Shown here piece after piece: positions 1-6,128 of a stretch of 7,345 nucleotides of DNA. The stretch lies in NCBI GenBank assembly GCA_934725655.1, contig CAKVCJ010000090.1, positions 1 through 7,345 on the forward strand. The letters are read 5' to 3'. Numbering within the stretch: the stretch's first letter is position 1; every line of letters begins with the position of its first letter. Position numbers and translations under genes: made by a program. This DNA is from an uncultured Brachyspira sp. GTDB lineage: Bacteria; Spirochaetota; Brachyspiria; Brachyspirales; Brachyspiraceae. The notes under the pieces were generated by a model. It made no database searches. It was not told the DNA's origin and worked only from the letters and a program-made list of their open reading frames with translations.

Positions 1-727
1 GATAATAAACTTTTCTAATATCACCAGTATTTGCATTATTAGCTAATAAATAATTAACTCCAGCTAAATAAGTATTAAGCATTATTAAATTGCTGGCAGA
101 GTTTTGATTATTTACTTCATTTTCTAAAGCCTTATTAAAGTGATATCTGCTCATTGCATAATAACTAGGAGAGCCTTTAAATAAATTAAGTATGCCGGCA
201 TAAAGATTTAATTCATAATCAGTTTTAGCAAGTTCATTAGTTTTACCTAAAATTTCATAAGTAGGTCTAACAGCATCATATAAATCAATAGCTTTATAAA
301 TTTCTTTAAGTCCTAAATCAACATTATTATCAGTAGAGATAGGTCTAGCTACTAAATCATAATAGTTAATAGCATTATAAAACATTTCATTAGTATCTGT
401 AAAATTAACATTAGTGTAATTTTCTAAGATTTTATTAGCTTTATATAATACTCTAAAAAGATAATCATCTTTTATAATATTTAAATTAGTTTGAAGAATA
501 TTATATTCTTTGTCTAAATTAGCATCATCTACATTTCTCAAATCTGTAAAATTAGGTGAGAAAGGTACTATACCTTCTACAGTATTTGTATTTTCTGCTG
601 CAGCAGCATCAGTATTTTGCTGTTGGGTTTCTGTCTGCTGTTCAGTAGTTTGTTGTGCCTCATCCTGAGCATAAACAAGATTTAATGATAAGATCATTAC
701 ACTTAATACAAGAAATAACTTTTTCAT
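1..727 (-). CDS. Secreted/periplasmic protein of unknown function, N-terminal part (incomplete)
   Basis: I do not recognise this gene. It reads leftward from an ATG at 727-725 and runs off the left edge without a stop, giving 242 codons. A good Shine-Dalgarno AGGAG (plus-strand positions 734-738) lies 6 bases before the ATG. Residues 1-20 form a classic signal peptide: MKK, a hydrophobic core, then VYA before QDE, so signal peptidase I would cleave after Ala20. No lipobox cysteine is present, so it is probably not a lipoprotein. Residues 21-50 are a low-complexity linker rich in Gln, Thr, Ala and Asn. From about residue 60 the protein looks mainly helical, with repeated Tyr/Leu/Ala-spaced segments (for example around 113-125, 141-151 and 190-201). 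That is suggestive of TPR-like helical hairpins, but no repeat matches convincingly. It starts 19 bp after the holB-like stop and has no obvious promoter of its own, so it is probably co-transcribed with holB. Confidence 0.85.
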   Translation of the reverse strand, partial: MKKLFLVLSVMILSLNLVYAQDEAQQTTEQQTETQQQNTDAAAAENTNTVEGIVPFSPNFTDLRNVDDANLDKEYNILQTNLNIIKDDYLFRVLYKANKILENYTNVNFTDTNEMFYNAINYYDLVARPISTDNNVDLGLKEIYKAIDLYDAVRPTYEILGKTNELAKTDYELNLYAGILNLFKGSPSYYAMSRYHFNKALENEVNNQNSASNLIMLNTYLAGVNYLLANNANTGDIRKVYY

Positions 728-746
728 GTATAACTCCTATAGGTTT

Positions 747-1859
747 TTAATAATTATTTAGCCATATATAAATGTTGCTTAAAGCCTTATAAAGTATCAT
801 TTTTGGCTGACTATTATCGCTTGTATTTGATTTTTTGTCAAGCAAATATTTTATAGCTTTAGACATACTTCCTGAAGAATATTGAAGTGCTAGGGCTGTT
901 TTCTCTTCATTAAGCCTTAATCTTTTCATCAATATAGACCTTAAAGTATTTTCTGAAAGCGATGAAAACCTAAGCTCCATCATACGTGATATTAAAGGCT
1001 TCATTCCATCTTGAACTAATTTGTTTGTATCTGAAGTTATCAAAATAAATATATTGTTATCAGAAGGCTCTTCCAAAGTACGCAAAAAAATATTGGGAGC
1101 TCTTTTATCCATTAATTCTATGCCCTCTATTATCACTACCCTCTTTCTTCCTAATCTTGGTTTTCTGTATGTCATTTCTATTATATTTCTAATAGTGTCC
1201 AATGGTATAACGGTATGAATTATATTATAATGTATTTTCTTTAACGCTGTGAAAAAATCACCTTCTATAGAATATTTCTTTTTGCCGCCTTTAGCTTTTA
1301 CTATATTAAGGGCATCTTTAGATTTAGTTCTAAAAATAGAATCTATAAACTCAGCATTATCTTCATTAAGTTCATTTAATGTGTAATTAACAGCTAAATA
1401 ATAAGGCTCTATTAAGGCATATCTGGAGCTTTCTTTTTTATTTCCAAGCATATACTCTTTCGGCTCACTCAAAGGATAATTATCATAACTATCAAAAAGC
1501 ATAGATTCCACCTTATAAAGTATAGAACGGCATTCTGTATAAAAGTTATTAAATAAATGAGGAAGTTTATATTCTAAATACTGATTAAAATATATTTCAG
1601 CATTTCTAAATCTTTCATCAGTACCAGCTACTACAACATCAGGGTGCTTATAATTATCTATCATTTTGCAAGATTCGCATTCATCGCAGTACGTGCCATT
1701 ATTTCTCTTGCATAAAAGTACTTTGGCATAATTTAAAGCACTTTCATATTTGCCAACGCCCTCCTCACCATAAAACAAATAAGCATGATGAAGTCTGCCG
1801 CTTTTATATATACCAGACATTATTTTTAAAGGGGTTGTTTGCCCTAATACCTTAGCCAA
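747..1859 (-). CDS. holB: DNA polymerase III delta-prime-like clamp-loader subunit
   Basis: This 370-residue AAA+ protein is predicted to be the delta-prime part of the cytoplasmic clamp loader, which opens and loads the beta sliding clamp. The N-terminus fits the family: GQ at 6-7, then GRLHHAYLFYG (21-31), leading to a P-loop at 31-38. The P-loop has Gly36-Lys37 but Tyr38 where Ser/Thr is usual, as expected for a subunit that hydrolyses ATP poorly or not at all. A zinc module follows (Cys50, Cys58, Cys61, Cys64), then HPD (72-74). Residues about 80-215 are an unusual insertion. The core resumes with IRNIIEM (223-229), a Walker-B-like VVIIEG (241-246) lacking the Asp-Glu pair, TLEEP (261-265), ILITSD (272-277) and Ser291-Arg292 of the SRC motif, here SRM. 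Only about 70 residues follow, so the C-terminal collar domain is short or absent. Translation starts at TTG, directly after an in-frame TAA. The next in-frame ATG (codon 14) would remove conserved sequence. It could also be called DnaX-like, but the defective ATP site favours delta-prime. Confidence 0.85.
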   Translation of the reverse strand: MAKVLGQTTPLKIMSGIYKSGRLHHAYLFYGEEGVGKYESALNYAKVLLCKRNNGTYCDECESCKMIDNYKHPDVVVAGTDERFRNAEIYFNQYLEYKLPHLFNNFYTECRSILYKVESMLFDSYDNYPLSEPKEYMLGNKKESSRYALIEPYYLAVNYTLNELNEDNAEFIDSIFRTKSKDALNIVKAKGGKKKYSIEGDFFTALKKIHYNIIHTVIPLDTIRNIIEMTYRKPRLGRKRVVIIEGIELMDKRAPNIFLRTLEEPSDNNIFILITSDTNKLVQDGMKPLISRMMELRFSSLSENTLRSILMKRLRLNEEKTALALQYSSGSMSKAIKYLLDKKSNTSDNSQPKMILYKALSNIYIWLNNY

Positions 1860-1867
1860 TTATCTCT

Positions 1868-1871
1868 CTCC
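1868..1871 (-). promoter_or_regulatory. Shine-Dalgarno site supporting the TTG start of holB
   Basis: On the minus strand GGAG (1871-1868) lies 8 bases before the TTG at 1859-1857, within GGAGAGAGATAA. An ATG at 1873-1871 is out of frame and closes after nine codons, so the TTG is the better start. Confidence 0.7.
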
Positions 1872-1892
1872 ATTTTTTTATATTATTTATAA

Positions 1893-1901
1893 ATTATAAC
1901 A
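1893..1901 (-). promoter_or_regulatory. Predicted extended -10 promoter for the holB cluster
   Basis: On the minus strand this reads TGTTATAAT, a perfect extended -10 (TGnTATAAT). The -35 region 17 bp upstream is only weakly matched, as extended -10 promoters allow. Transcription would start near 1886, giving a leader of roughly 25-30 bases before the TTG start. In DNA this AT-rich, chance matches are common. The complete TGn element and correct placement make this one better than most. Confidence 0.5.
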
Positions 1902-1921
1902 AAATTTATAGCAATATAAAT

Positions 1922-1949
1922 TTGATATTTTAGATATATGTTATATATT
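1922..1949 (+). promoter_or_regulatory. Predicted sigma70-type promoter for the coiled-coil/rnhB cluster
   Basis: TTGATA (1922-1927) and TATATT (1944-1949) are separated by 16 bp, and a TG sits at 1939-1940. The surrounding TA-rich stretch offers several overlapping -10 choices, so the exact start site is uncertain. The promoter lies 36 bp before the ATG at 1986, which has an AAGGA ribosome-binding site (1974-1978) at 7-base spacing. With the leftward promoter it forms a compact divergent control region (1860-1985), the only long non-coding stretch in the window. Confidence 0.4.
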
Positions 1950-1985
1950 ATATATATAAAGAAATAAATTTTTAAGGATTTTATT

Positions 1986-4127
1986 ATGTCATTAGAAAAT
2001 AACAATAATAATATATCAAGAGAAGATTTAGAAGAAATGGAAAAAAAGAATAAAAGATTGTTCAAAAAAATATTACTAAACTCTGAAAGATTAGATAATG
2101 CCGAAGAAGGAATAAATGATTTACAATATCATATAGAAGCTTTAAATAGAAATTTAGATTCTATAAATGACATAGACTTAAAAATAGAAATTCTATTAGA
2201 AAAAGCAAATGAGCTAATAGAAGAGAATATTCAAAAAAATGAAATATTAATACAAAATGCAAATAAAAAACTCGAAGAACAAAATAGTGAATTTGAAAAA
2301 TCTATCAATGAAAAGTTTAAAGAAAAATTAGAAGAACAAAATATTAAAAATCATGACATTGTAAAAAATATTAATGAAGTAATAAATCTAAAATTAGAAG
2401 ATAATAACATAAAAAATACTAAATTAAACGAAGAGCTATTAAAGAAAACAGCAGAGTTGTTAGAAGAAAATACTAAGAAAAATGAAATACTAATACAAAA
2501 TGCAAATAAAAAGCTTGAAGAACAAGGCAGCGAACTTATAAATAATATCAATGATGAAATAAAAGAAAAATTAAAAGAGCAAAATATTAAAAATGAACAA
2601 TTCATAAAAACTCTTAATGAAATTATGAATACAAAACTTGAAGAGCAAGATAAAAGAAATGATGTTAAATTGGAAGAAAGCAATAAAAAAAATAAAGACA
2701 TCAATGAAAACATTATAAAAACAACAAATGAGATGCTTGAAAAATATGATAAGAGCCATGAAGTATTAATTGATTATACTAATAAAAAACTTGAAGAACA
2801 AGTTAAAAACAATGATGAGTTTCTCAAAACTATCAACAGCTCTATAAACATAAAATTTGAAGAGCAAGACAAAAAAAATAAAGAGTTTAATGATTTAATA
2901 AACAAAAATCATAATGAAATAATAAAAACAACAAATGAGATGCTTGAGAAATATGATAAAAGCCATGAAGTATTAATTGATTATACTAATAAAAAATTAG
3001 AAGAACAAGCTAAAAAGAATGATGAATTCTTAAAAACTATTAATAATTCTGTAAACATCAAACTTGAAGAGCAAGACAAAAAAAATAAAGAGTTTAATGA
3101 TTTAATTAATAAAAATCATAATGAAATATTAGCAAGAACAAATAGTATGCTTGAAAAATATGATAAGAGTCATGAGGCTATTATAGATTATACAAATAGA
3201 AAAATTGAAGAACAAGACATTAAAAACAAAGAGTTTTTAAAAACTCTAAATAATGCGATGAATGATAAATTGCAGGAGCAAGATAGAAAAAATAATGAAT
3301 TTAATCAATTAATCAATAAGAATTATGATGAAATACTCTCTAAAGCAAATAATATGCTTGAGAAATATGACAAAAGCCATGAAGTATTGATTGATTATAC
3401 TAATAAAAAATTGGAAGAGCAAGACAATAAAAACAAAGAATTCTTTAATACAATGAACAAGTCAATAAACGAAAAATTGGAAGAACAGGACAAAAAAAAT
3501 AAAGAGTTCAATGAATTAATAAATAAAAATCATAGTGAAATATTATCAAAAACAAATAATATGCTTGAGAAGTATGACAAAAATTATGAAACATTGATGG
3601 AATATACAAATAAAAAGATAGAAGAGCAAAATAATAAAAATAATGAGCTTGTAAAAAACATCAATAATGCAGTTAACTTAAAAATGGAAGAGCAGGATAG
3701 AAAAAACAGAGATTTCAGCAGCAGCATGGAAACAAGAATGAATGACATGCTAAAAAAATACGACAGAAATTATGACACATTAATAGAATATACAAATAAA
3801 AAAATAGAAGAAAACAGCATAAAAAACAGTGATTATATAGCGACTCTAAACAATGCTAAAAGTATTATAAATGAGTTTAACAGCGACAAAGAAAAATTAA
3901 AAGAATATACAGACAGACAAATAGAAAAACAAGAGCAAAAAAACAAAGAGTTTAGAGATGATATAACTAAACAATATGATAATATGTTTAGAACAGCGGA
4001 TGCTATGCTCATAAAGCAAAAAGAGGCAGAATTATCAGAAAAAAATAAAGCAAACAATTTCGCTATAATTATGGGTTCTTTGGCTGCGGTAGTTATAGTA
4101 GTTGTTATAGCTTTACAGATATTATAA
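1986..4127 (+). CDS. Tail-anchored repetitive coiled-coil protein
   Basis: I do not recognise this 713-residue protein as a named family. It has no signal peptide. Residues about 10-688 are almost entirely predicted helix, very rich in Lys, Glu, Asn and Asp, without cysteine or tryptophan and with very few prolines or glycines. The last 22 residues (692-713) are uninterrupted hydrophobic sequence preceded by Lys688-Ala-Asn-Asn. This suggests a single C-terminal membrane anchor holding a long cytoplasmic rod on the inner membrane. The rod holds tandem 69-residue repeats starting at residues 248, 317, 386, 455 and 524 (the last shortened to 62), followed by a diverged copy from 586. Each starts with a (N)xMLEKYDK-type motif and later carries YTNKKLEEQ. 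Two older diverged units occupy about 74-247, both containing KNEILIQNANKKLEEQ. A clear AAGGA ribosome-binding site precedes the ATG. Plausible roles are a scaffold, spacer or cytoskeleton-membrane linker; this is inference. rnhB follows after 20 bp. Confidence 0.9.
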   Translation: MSLENNNNNISREDLEEMEKKNKRLFKKILLNSERLDNAEEGINDLQYHIEALNRNLDSINDIDLKIEILLEKANELIEENIQKNEILIQNANKKLEEQNSEFEKSINEKFKEKLEEQNIKNHDIVKNINEVINLKLEDNNIKNTKLNEELLKKTAELLEENTKKNEILIQNANKKLEEQGSELINNINDEIKEKLKEQNIKNEQFIKTLNEIMNTKLEEQDKRNDVKLEESNKKNKDINENIIKTTNEMLEKYDKSHEVLIDYTNKKLEEQVKNNDEFLKTINSSINIKFEEQDKKNKEFNDLINKNHNEIIKTTNEMLEKYDKSHEVLIDYTNKKLEEQAKKNDEFLKTINNSVNIKLEEQDKKNKEFNDLINKNHNEILARTNSMLEKYDKSHEAIIDYTNRKIEEQDIKNKEFLKTLNNAMNDKLQEQDRKNNEFNQLINKNYDEILSKANNMLEKYDKSHEVLIDYTNKKLEEQDNKNKEFFNTMNKSINEKLEEQDKKNKEFNELINKNHSEILSKTNNMLEKYDKNYETLMEYTNKKIEEQNNKNNELVKNINNAVNLKMEEQDRKNRDFSSSMETRMNDMLKKYDRNYDTLIEYTNKKIEENSIKNSDYIATLNNAKSIINEFNSDKEKLKEYTDRQIEKQEQKNKEFRDDITKQYDNMFRTADAMLIKQKEAELSEKNKANNFAIIMGSLAAVVIVVVIALQIL
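2235..2525 (+). repeat. Older, diverged repeat pair in the N-terminal half of the coiled-coil gene
   Basis: The 16-residue segment KNEILIQNANKKLEEQ occurs identically at residues 84-99 (2235-2282) and 165-180 (2478-2525), 81 residues apart. The DNA copies differ only at a few third positions. The flanking sequence is similar but has gaps, so these units are longer and older than the 69-residue repeats that follow. Confidence 0.8.
2727..3740 (+). repeat. Five tandem in-frame repeats of 207 bp (69 residues)
   Basis: Unit starts are 2727, 2934, 3141, 3348 and 3555. The first four are exactly 207 bp. The fifth is 186 bp because seven residues are missing after its EEQDRKNRDF segment. Units 1 and 2 differ at roughly 23 of 207 bases by my manual comparison, and later units are progressively more different. 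A further diverged copy begins at 3741. Conserved landmarks in each unit are MLEKYDK near the start, YTNKK or YTNRK near position 17, and two EEQ motifs 22 residues apart. The repeats are contiguous and coding, with no spacers. Confidence 0.9.
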
Positions 4128-4147
4128 TAACTGATAAATATAATAAT

Positions 4148-4786
4148 ATGTATCTTTTTGATAGTGAACAAATAGATAAACTGCATTATGAGAAATATTA
4201 TTTAGATTTAGGCTATAAATATATTTGCGGTATAGATGAAGTTGGACGCGGTTCGCTTTTTGGAGAGGTTACTGCCTGTGCTGTTATAATGCCTTTAGAT
4301 GATGATATAATAGAAGAGGCAAATGATTCCAAAAAACTTACTGCCAAAAAAAGAGAAGAACTTTACACAATTATCACTCAAAAAGCATTATCATATTCAA
4401 TATATTCTGTAGCTGCAAATATCATAGACAAAATTAATATATATAATGCCACAAAATTAGCTATGCTTAAAGCAGTTGAAAGTTTAATAATAAAACCTGA
4501 TATATTATTAATAGATGCTATGAAAATTGACACTGAAATCAAACAAGAGTCCATAATAAAAGGCGATTTAAAATCCTATTCTATAGCTTGTGCAAGTATA
4601 GTTGCTAAGGTGAGCAGAGATAAAGCTATGAACACTCTATCAGAAAAAAACAAAGAATATAATAAATATAAAATATCAAAAAATAAAGGCTACGGCACAA
4701 AAGAGCATATTGAAGCTATAAAAAAATATGGTGCAAGCGATTTACATAGATTATCATTTGAACCTATAAAATCTATGAAAGAATAA
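4148..4786 (+). CDS. rnhB: Ribonuclease HII
   Basis: This 212-residue cytoplasmic enzyme cleaves the RNA strand of RNA-DNA hybrids, including single ribonucleotides left in DNA, and starts ribonucleotide excision repair. The family signature is complete. GIDEVGRG (28-35) supplies catalytic Asp30 and Glu31 and the GRG loop that senses the ribose. NDSKKL (59-64) follows. Asp123 in LLIDA and Asp140 in KGD complete the DEDD active site, at the same 17-residue spacing as Asp107/Asp124 of the Thermotoga maritima enzyme. CASIVAKVSRD (148-158), the junction-recognising Tyr182 in KGYGTKEH, and the closing HRLSFEP (200-206) are also present. Length is normal. The ATG has no clear Shine-Dalgarno, and the frame stays open upstream without another plausible start, so translation may depend on coupling to the coiled-coil gene ending 20 bp earlier. 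Confidence 0.97.
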   Translation: MYLFDSEQIDKLHYEKYYLDLGYKYICGIDEVGRGSLFGEVTACAVIMPLDDDIIEEANDSKKLTAKKREELYTIITQKALSYSIYSVAANIIDKINIYNATKLAMLKAVESLIIKPDILLIDAMKIDTEIKQESIIKGDLKSYSIACASIVAKVSRDKAMNTLSEKNKEYNKYKISKNKGYGTKEHIEAIKKYGASDLHRLSFEPIKSMKE

Positions 4787-4816
4787 ATGAAAAAAGAAAA
4801 TAGTTTTTTTATATAA
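4787..4816 (+). other. Nine-codon mini-ORF between rnhB and the ylqG-like gene
   Basis: An ATG directly abuts the rnhB stop (TAA then ATG) and opens MKKENSFFI followed by TAA. That stop is one base before the ATG at 4818. A run of seven T residues (4804-4810) lies inside. Loss of one T would join the mini-ORF in frame to the ylqG-like gene. It may be a coupling leader peptide, a former longer N-terminus, or chance. The ribosome-binding site is weak (GAAAGA, 4778-4783). Confidence 0.3.
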
Positions 4817-4817
4817 A

Positions 4818-5876
4818 ATGCTAAACATTAATAACAAATACTCAAATATAATAATAAATAGCAAAAACTCTCAAAACATAAAAGAGGGTGATATTGTAAG
4901 ATATTCTCTTATGCGTAAATTAGACAACGATAGAGCTATTATTAATATAATGGGCAATAAGGTTGTAGCGTTATTCAAAGATGGAATGCAAGATAAGGGT
5001 TTTGCCGTTATTAACAGAGAAAATGGCAAAATAGTATTAAAATTGCTTAAAGATGTAAACAGCATTAAAGAGGCAAGAGAGGCTATGAGTAACAATGCTG
5101 TGAAAGACACTTTAGTTTTAAATAATAATAAAAACAATAGCGAAGCAGCTTCTATTTTGTTAAAAAATTCCATAAAACAAAGCCCTGAAAATATCACTTA
5201 TTTGGAGAGGGTATTAAAATATATACCTCAATTAGATGATAAAAAAATGAAATTCATACTTCATTCTATGTCTAATAAAATATATTTTACTATAGATGAA
5301 CTCGAAATGTTTGAAAATATTTTTTCAAAATTCAATAATTTATACTCTGCTACAAAAAACTCTAACAAAAATATTGAAAAAACCGAAATATTACTAACGC
5401 TTTTAAAAGAAATTAATGATACTAACGAAAGCTTGAAAAATTACATATCTTCAAATGGAAATTTGAATATATGGTTTATGCTCTTTGATATGCTTCAAAA
5501 TGAATTATCTTCTGATAGTTCTAATATGCTTAATCTTCTTTTAAAGATATTATCCTCCAATAGGAAAAATAAAACTTTTAGAGAAGGTTCTTTTTTAATA
5601 CCAATACCTTTTATGGTTAATAATGAACTTAAAGAGGTATTACTTTATATCAATAGAAAAGATAATAAAGCTAAAAGTTTAGAGTTTACAGCTTATGATA
5701 ATAATAAAGAACTATGCAAAATAGAAATTGTAAAAGAAAATAAATATATTATTAATTTACTATTATTTGATAAAAAACTATTTTTGAAATGTAAAGATAT
5801 AAAAACAAATATAGATAAAGAATTAGAGAAGTTTGATAATATAGAATTGGAGATAGGCTATGAAAAAAGAGATTGA
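4818..5876 (+). CDS. YlqG/FliK-like protein (possible hook-length-control relative)
   Basis: This 352-residue protein has no signal peptide or membrane segment. Residues about 20-80 look like a small beta domain. It begins with KEGDIVRYSLMRK (22-34), continues through AIINIMGNKVVALFKDG (40-56) and ends in KIVLKLLKD (71-79). This is the pattern at the start of FliK-like and YlqG-like proteins. A polar, mostly helical middle (about 85-250) follows. The C-terminal region (about 255-350), with FREGSFLIPIPF (254-265) and alternating beta-type strands, resembles a diverged FliK C-terminal domain. Position supports the call: Bacillus subtilis has rnhB-ylqG-ylqH in the same order, and here a YlqH-type gene overlaps the 3' end by 17 bp. 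Whether it acts in flagellar export or elsewhere cannot be told from sequence. No strong Shine-Dalgarno precedes the ATG, and a mini-ORF ends one base before it. Confidence 0.75.
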   Translation: MLNINNKYSNIIINSKNSQNIKEGDIVRYSLMRKLDNDRAIINIMGNKVVALFKDGMQDKGFAVINRENGKIVLKLLKDVNSIKEAREAMSNNAVKDTLVLNNNKNNSEAASILLKNSIKQSPENITYLERVLKYIPQLDDKKMKFILHSMSNKIYFTIDELEMFENIFSKFNNLYSATKNSNKNIEKTEILLTLLKEINDTNESLKNYISSNGNLNIWFMLFDMLQNELSSDSSNMLNLLLKILSSNRKNKTFREGSFLIPIPFMVNNELKEVLLYINRKDNKAKSLEFTAYDNNKELCKIEIVKENKYIINLLLFDKKLFLKCKDIKTNIDKELEKFDNIELEIGYEKRD

Positions 5877-6123
5877 AGAAGCTGTTGCTTTGCTTTATGA
5901 GAGGGAAATACATAATGCTCCGATAGTAATATCTAAAGGAGAGAAACTCTTAGCTAAAAGAATGATAGAGATAGCTAAAAAAAATAAAACACCTATAGTG
6001 TCAGACGAAGATACTGTAAAAGAGTTAATGCATTTAGAAATAGGAGAAGAGATACCATATTCAGTTTATGAAGCAGTTAGTATAATATTAAAATATGTAT
6101 ATAAATTAAAGGCAGAGTTGTAG
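5860..6123 (+). CDS. Small FlhB cytoplasmic-domain homologue (YlqH-type)
   Basis: This 87-residue soluble protein matches the C-terminal cytoplasmic piece of FlhB, the flagellar type III export switch protein, beginning just after the point where FlhB cleaves itself. Matching segments are EEAVALLYER (6-15), PIVISKGEKLLAKRM (21-35), IAKKNKTPIV (38-47), IGEEIPYSVYEAV (61-73) and YVYKLK (79-84). The four FlhB transmembrane helices and the NPTH autocleavage motif are both absent, so it is not a full export gate. Stand-alone proteins of this kind (YlqH, FlhB-like) are known. In some bacteria they can stand in for the cleaved FlhB fragment. The ATG lies within the end of the ylqG-like gene (17-bp overlap) and has its own GGAG (5849-5852) at 7-base spacing. 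Its partner is probably the FliK-like protein upstream, since FliK signals through the FlhB C-domain; that pairing is inference. Confidence 0.9.
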   Translation: MKKEIEEAVALLYEREIHNAPIVISKGEKLLAKRMIEIAKKNKTPIVSDEDTVKELMHLEIGEEIPYSVYEAVSIILKYVYKLKAEL

Positions 6124-6128
6124 TAACT

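Noticed and set aside
1021..1218. Plus-strand open frame inside the holB-like gene
   Set aside because: It lies opposite conserved clamp-loader motifs and its translation shows no domain; it is a shadow frame.
2351..2759. Long open frames on the minus strand opposite the coiled-coil gene, rich in Ser and Phe
   Set aside because: They are the antisense of AAA/GAA/AAT-rich codons. They have no ribosome-binding site, and their composition is what reversed Lys/Glu/Asn codons give.
2727..3740. Regular repeats considered as a CRISPR array or non-coding satellite
   Set aside because: The units are 207 bp, contiguous without spacers, keep one reading frame and vary mostly by synonymous or conservative changes.
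1986..4127. Coiled-coil protein considered as a chemoreceptor, SMC-like ATPase or Borrelia-type KID-repeat protein
   Set aside because: There is no sensing domain, HAMP or conserved chemoreceptor hairpin, no Walker motifs, and the 69-residue unit does not match the short KID-type repeat.
4791..4810. A-rich then T-rich run after rnhB, considered as an intrinsic terminator
   Set aside because: There is no GC-containing stem; an A/T-only pairing in such AT-rich DNA would be too weak, and the next gene begins within a few bases.
4871..5197. Minus-strand open frame of about 108 codons inside the ylqG-like gene
   Set aside because: It has a hydrophobic-looking translation but no ribosome-binding site, and it lies opposite a gene supported by operon position and domain pattern.
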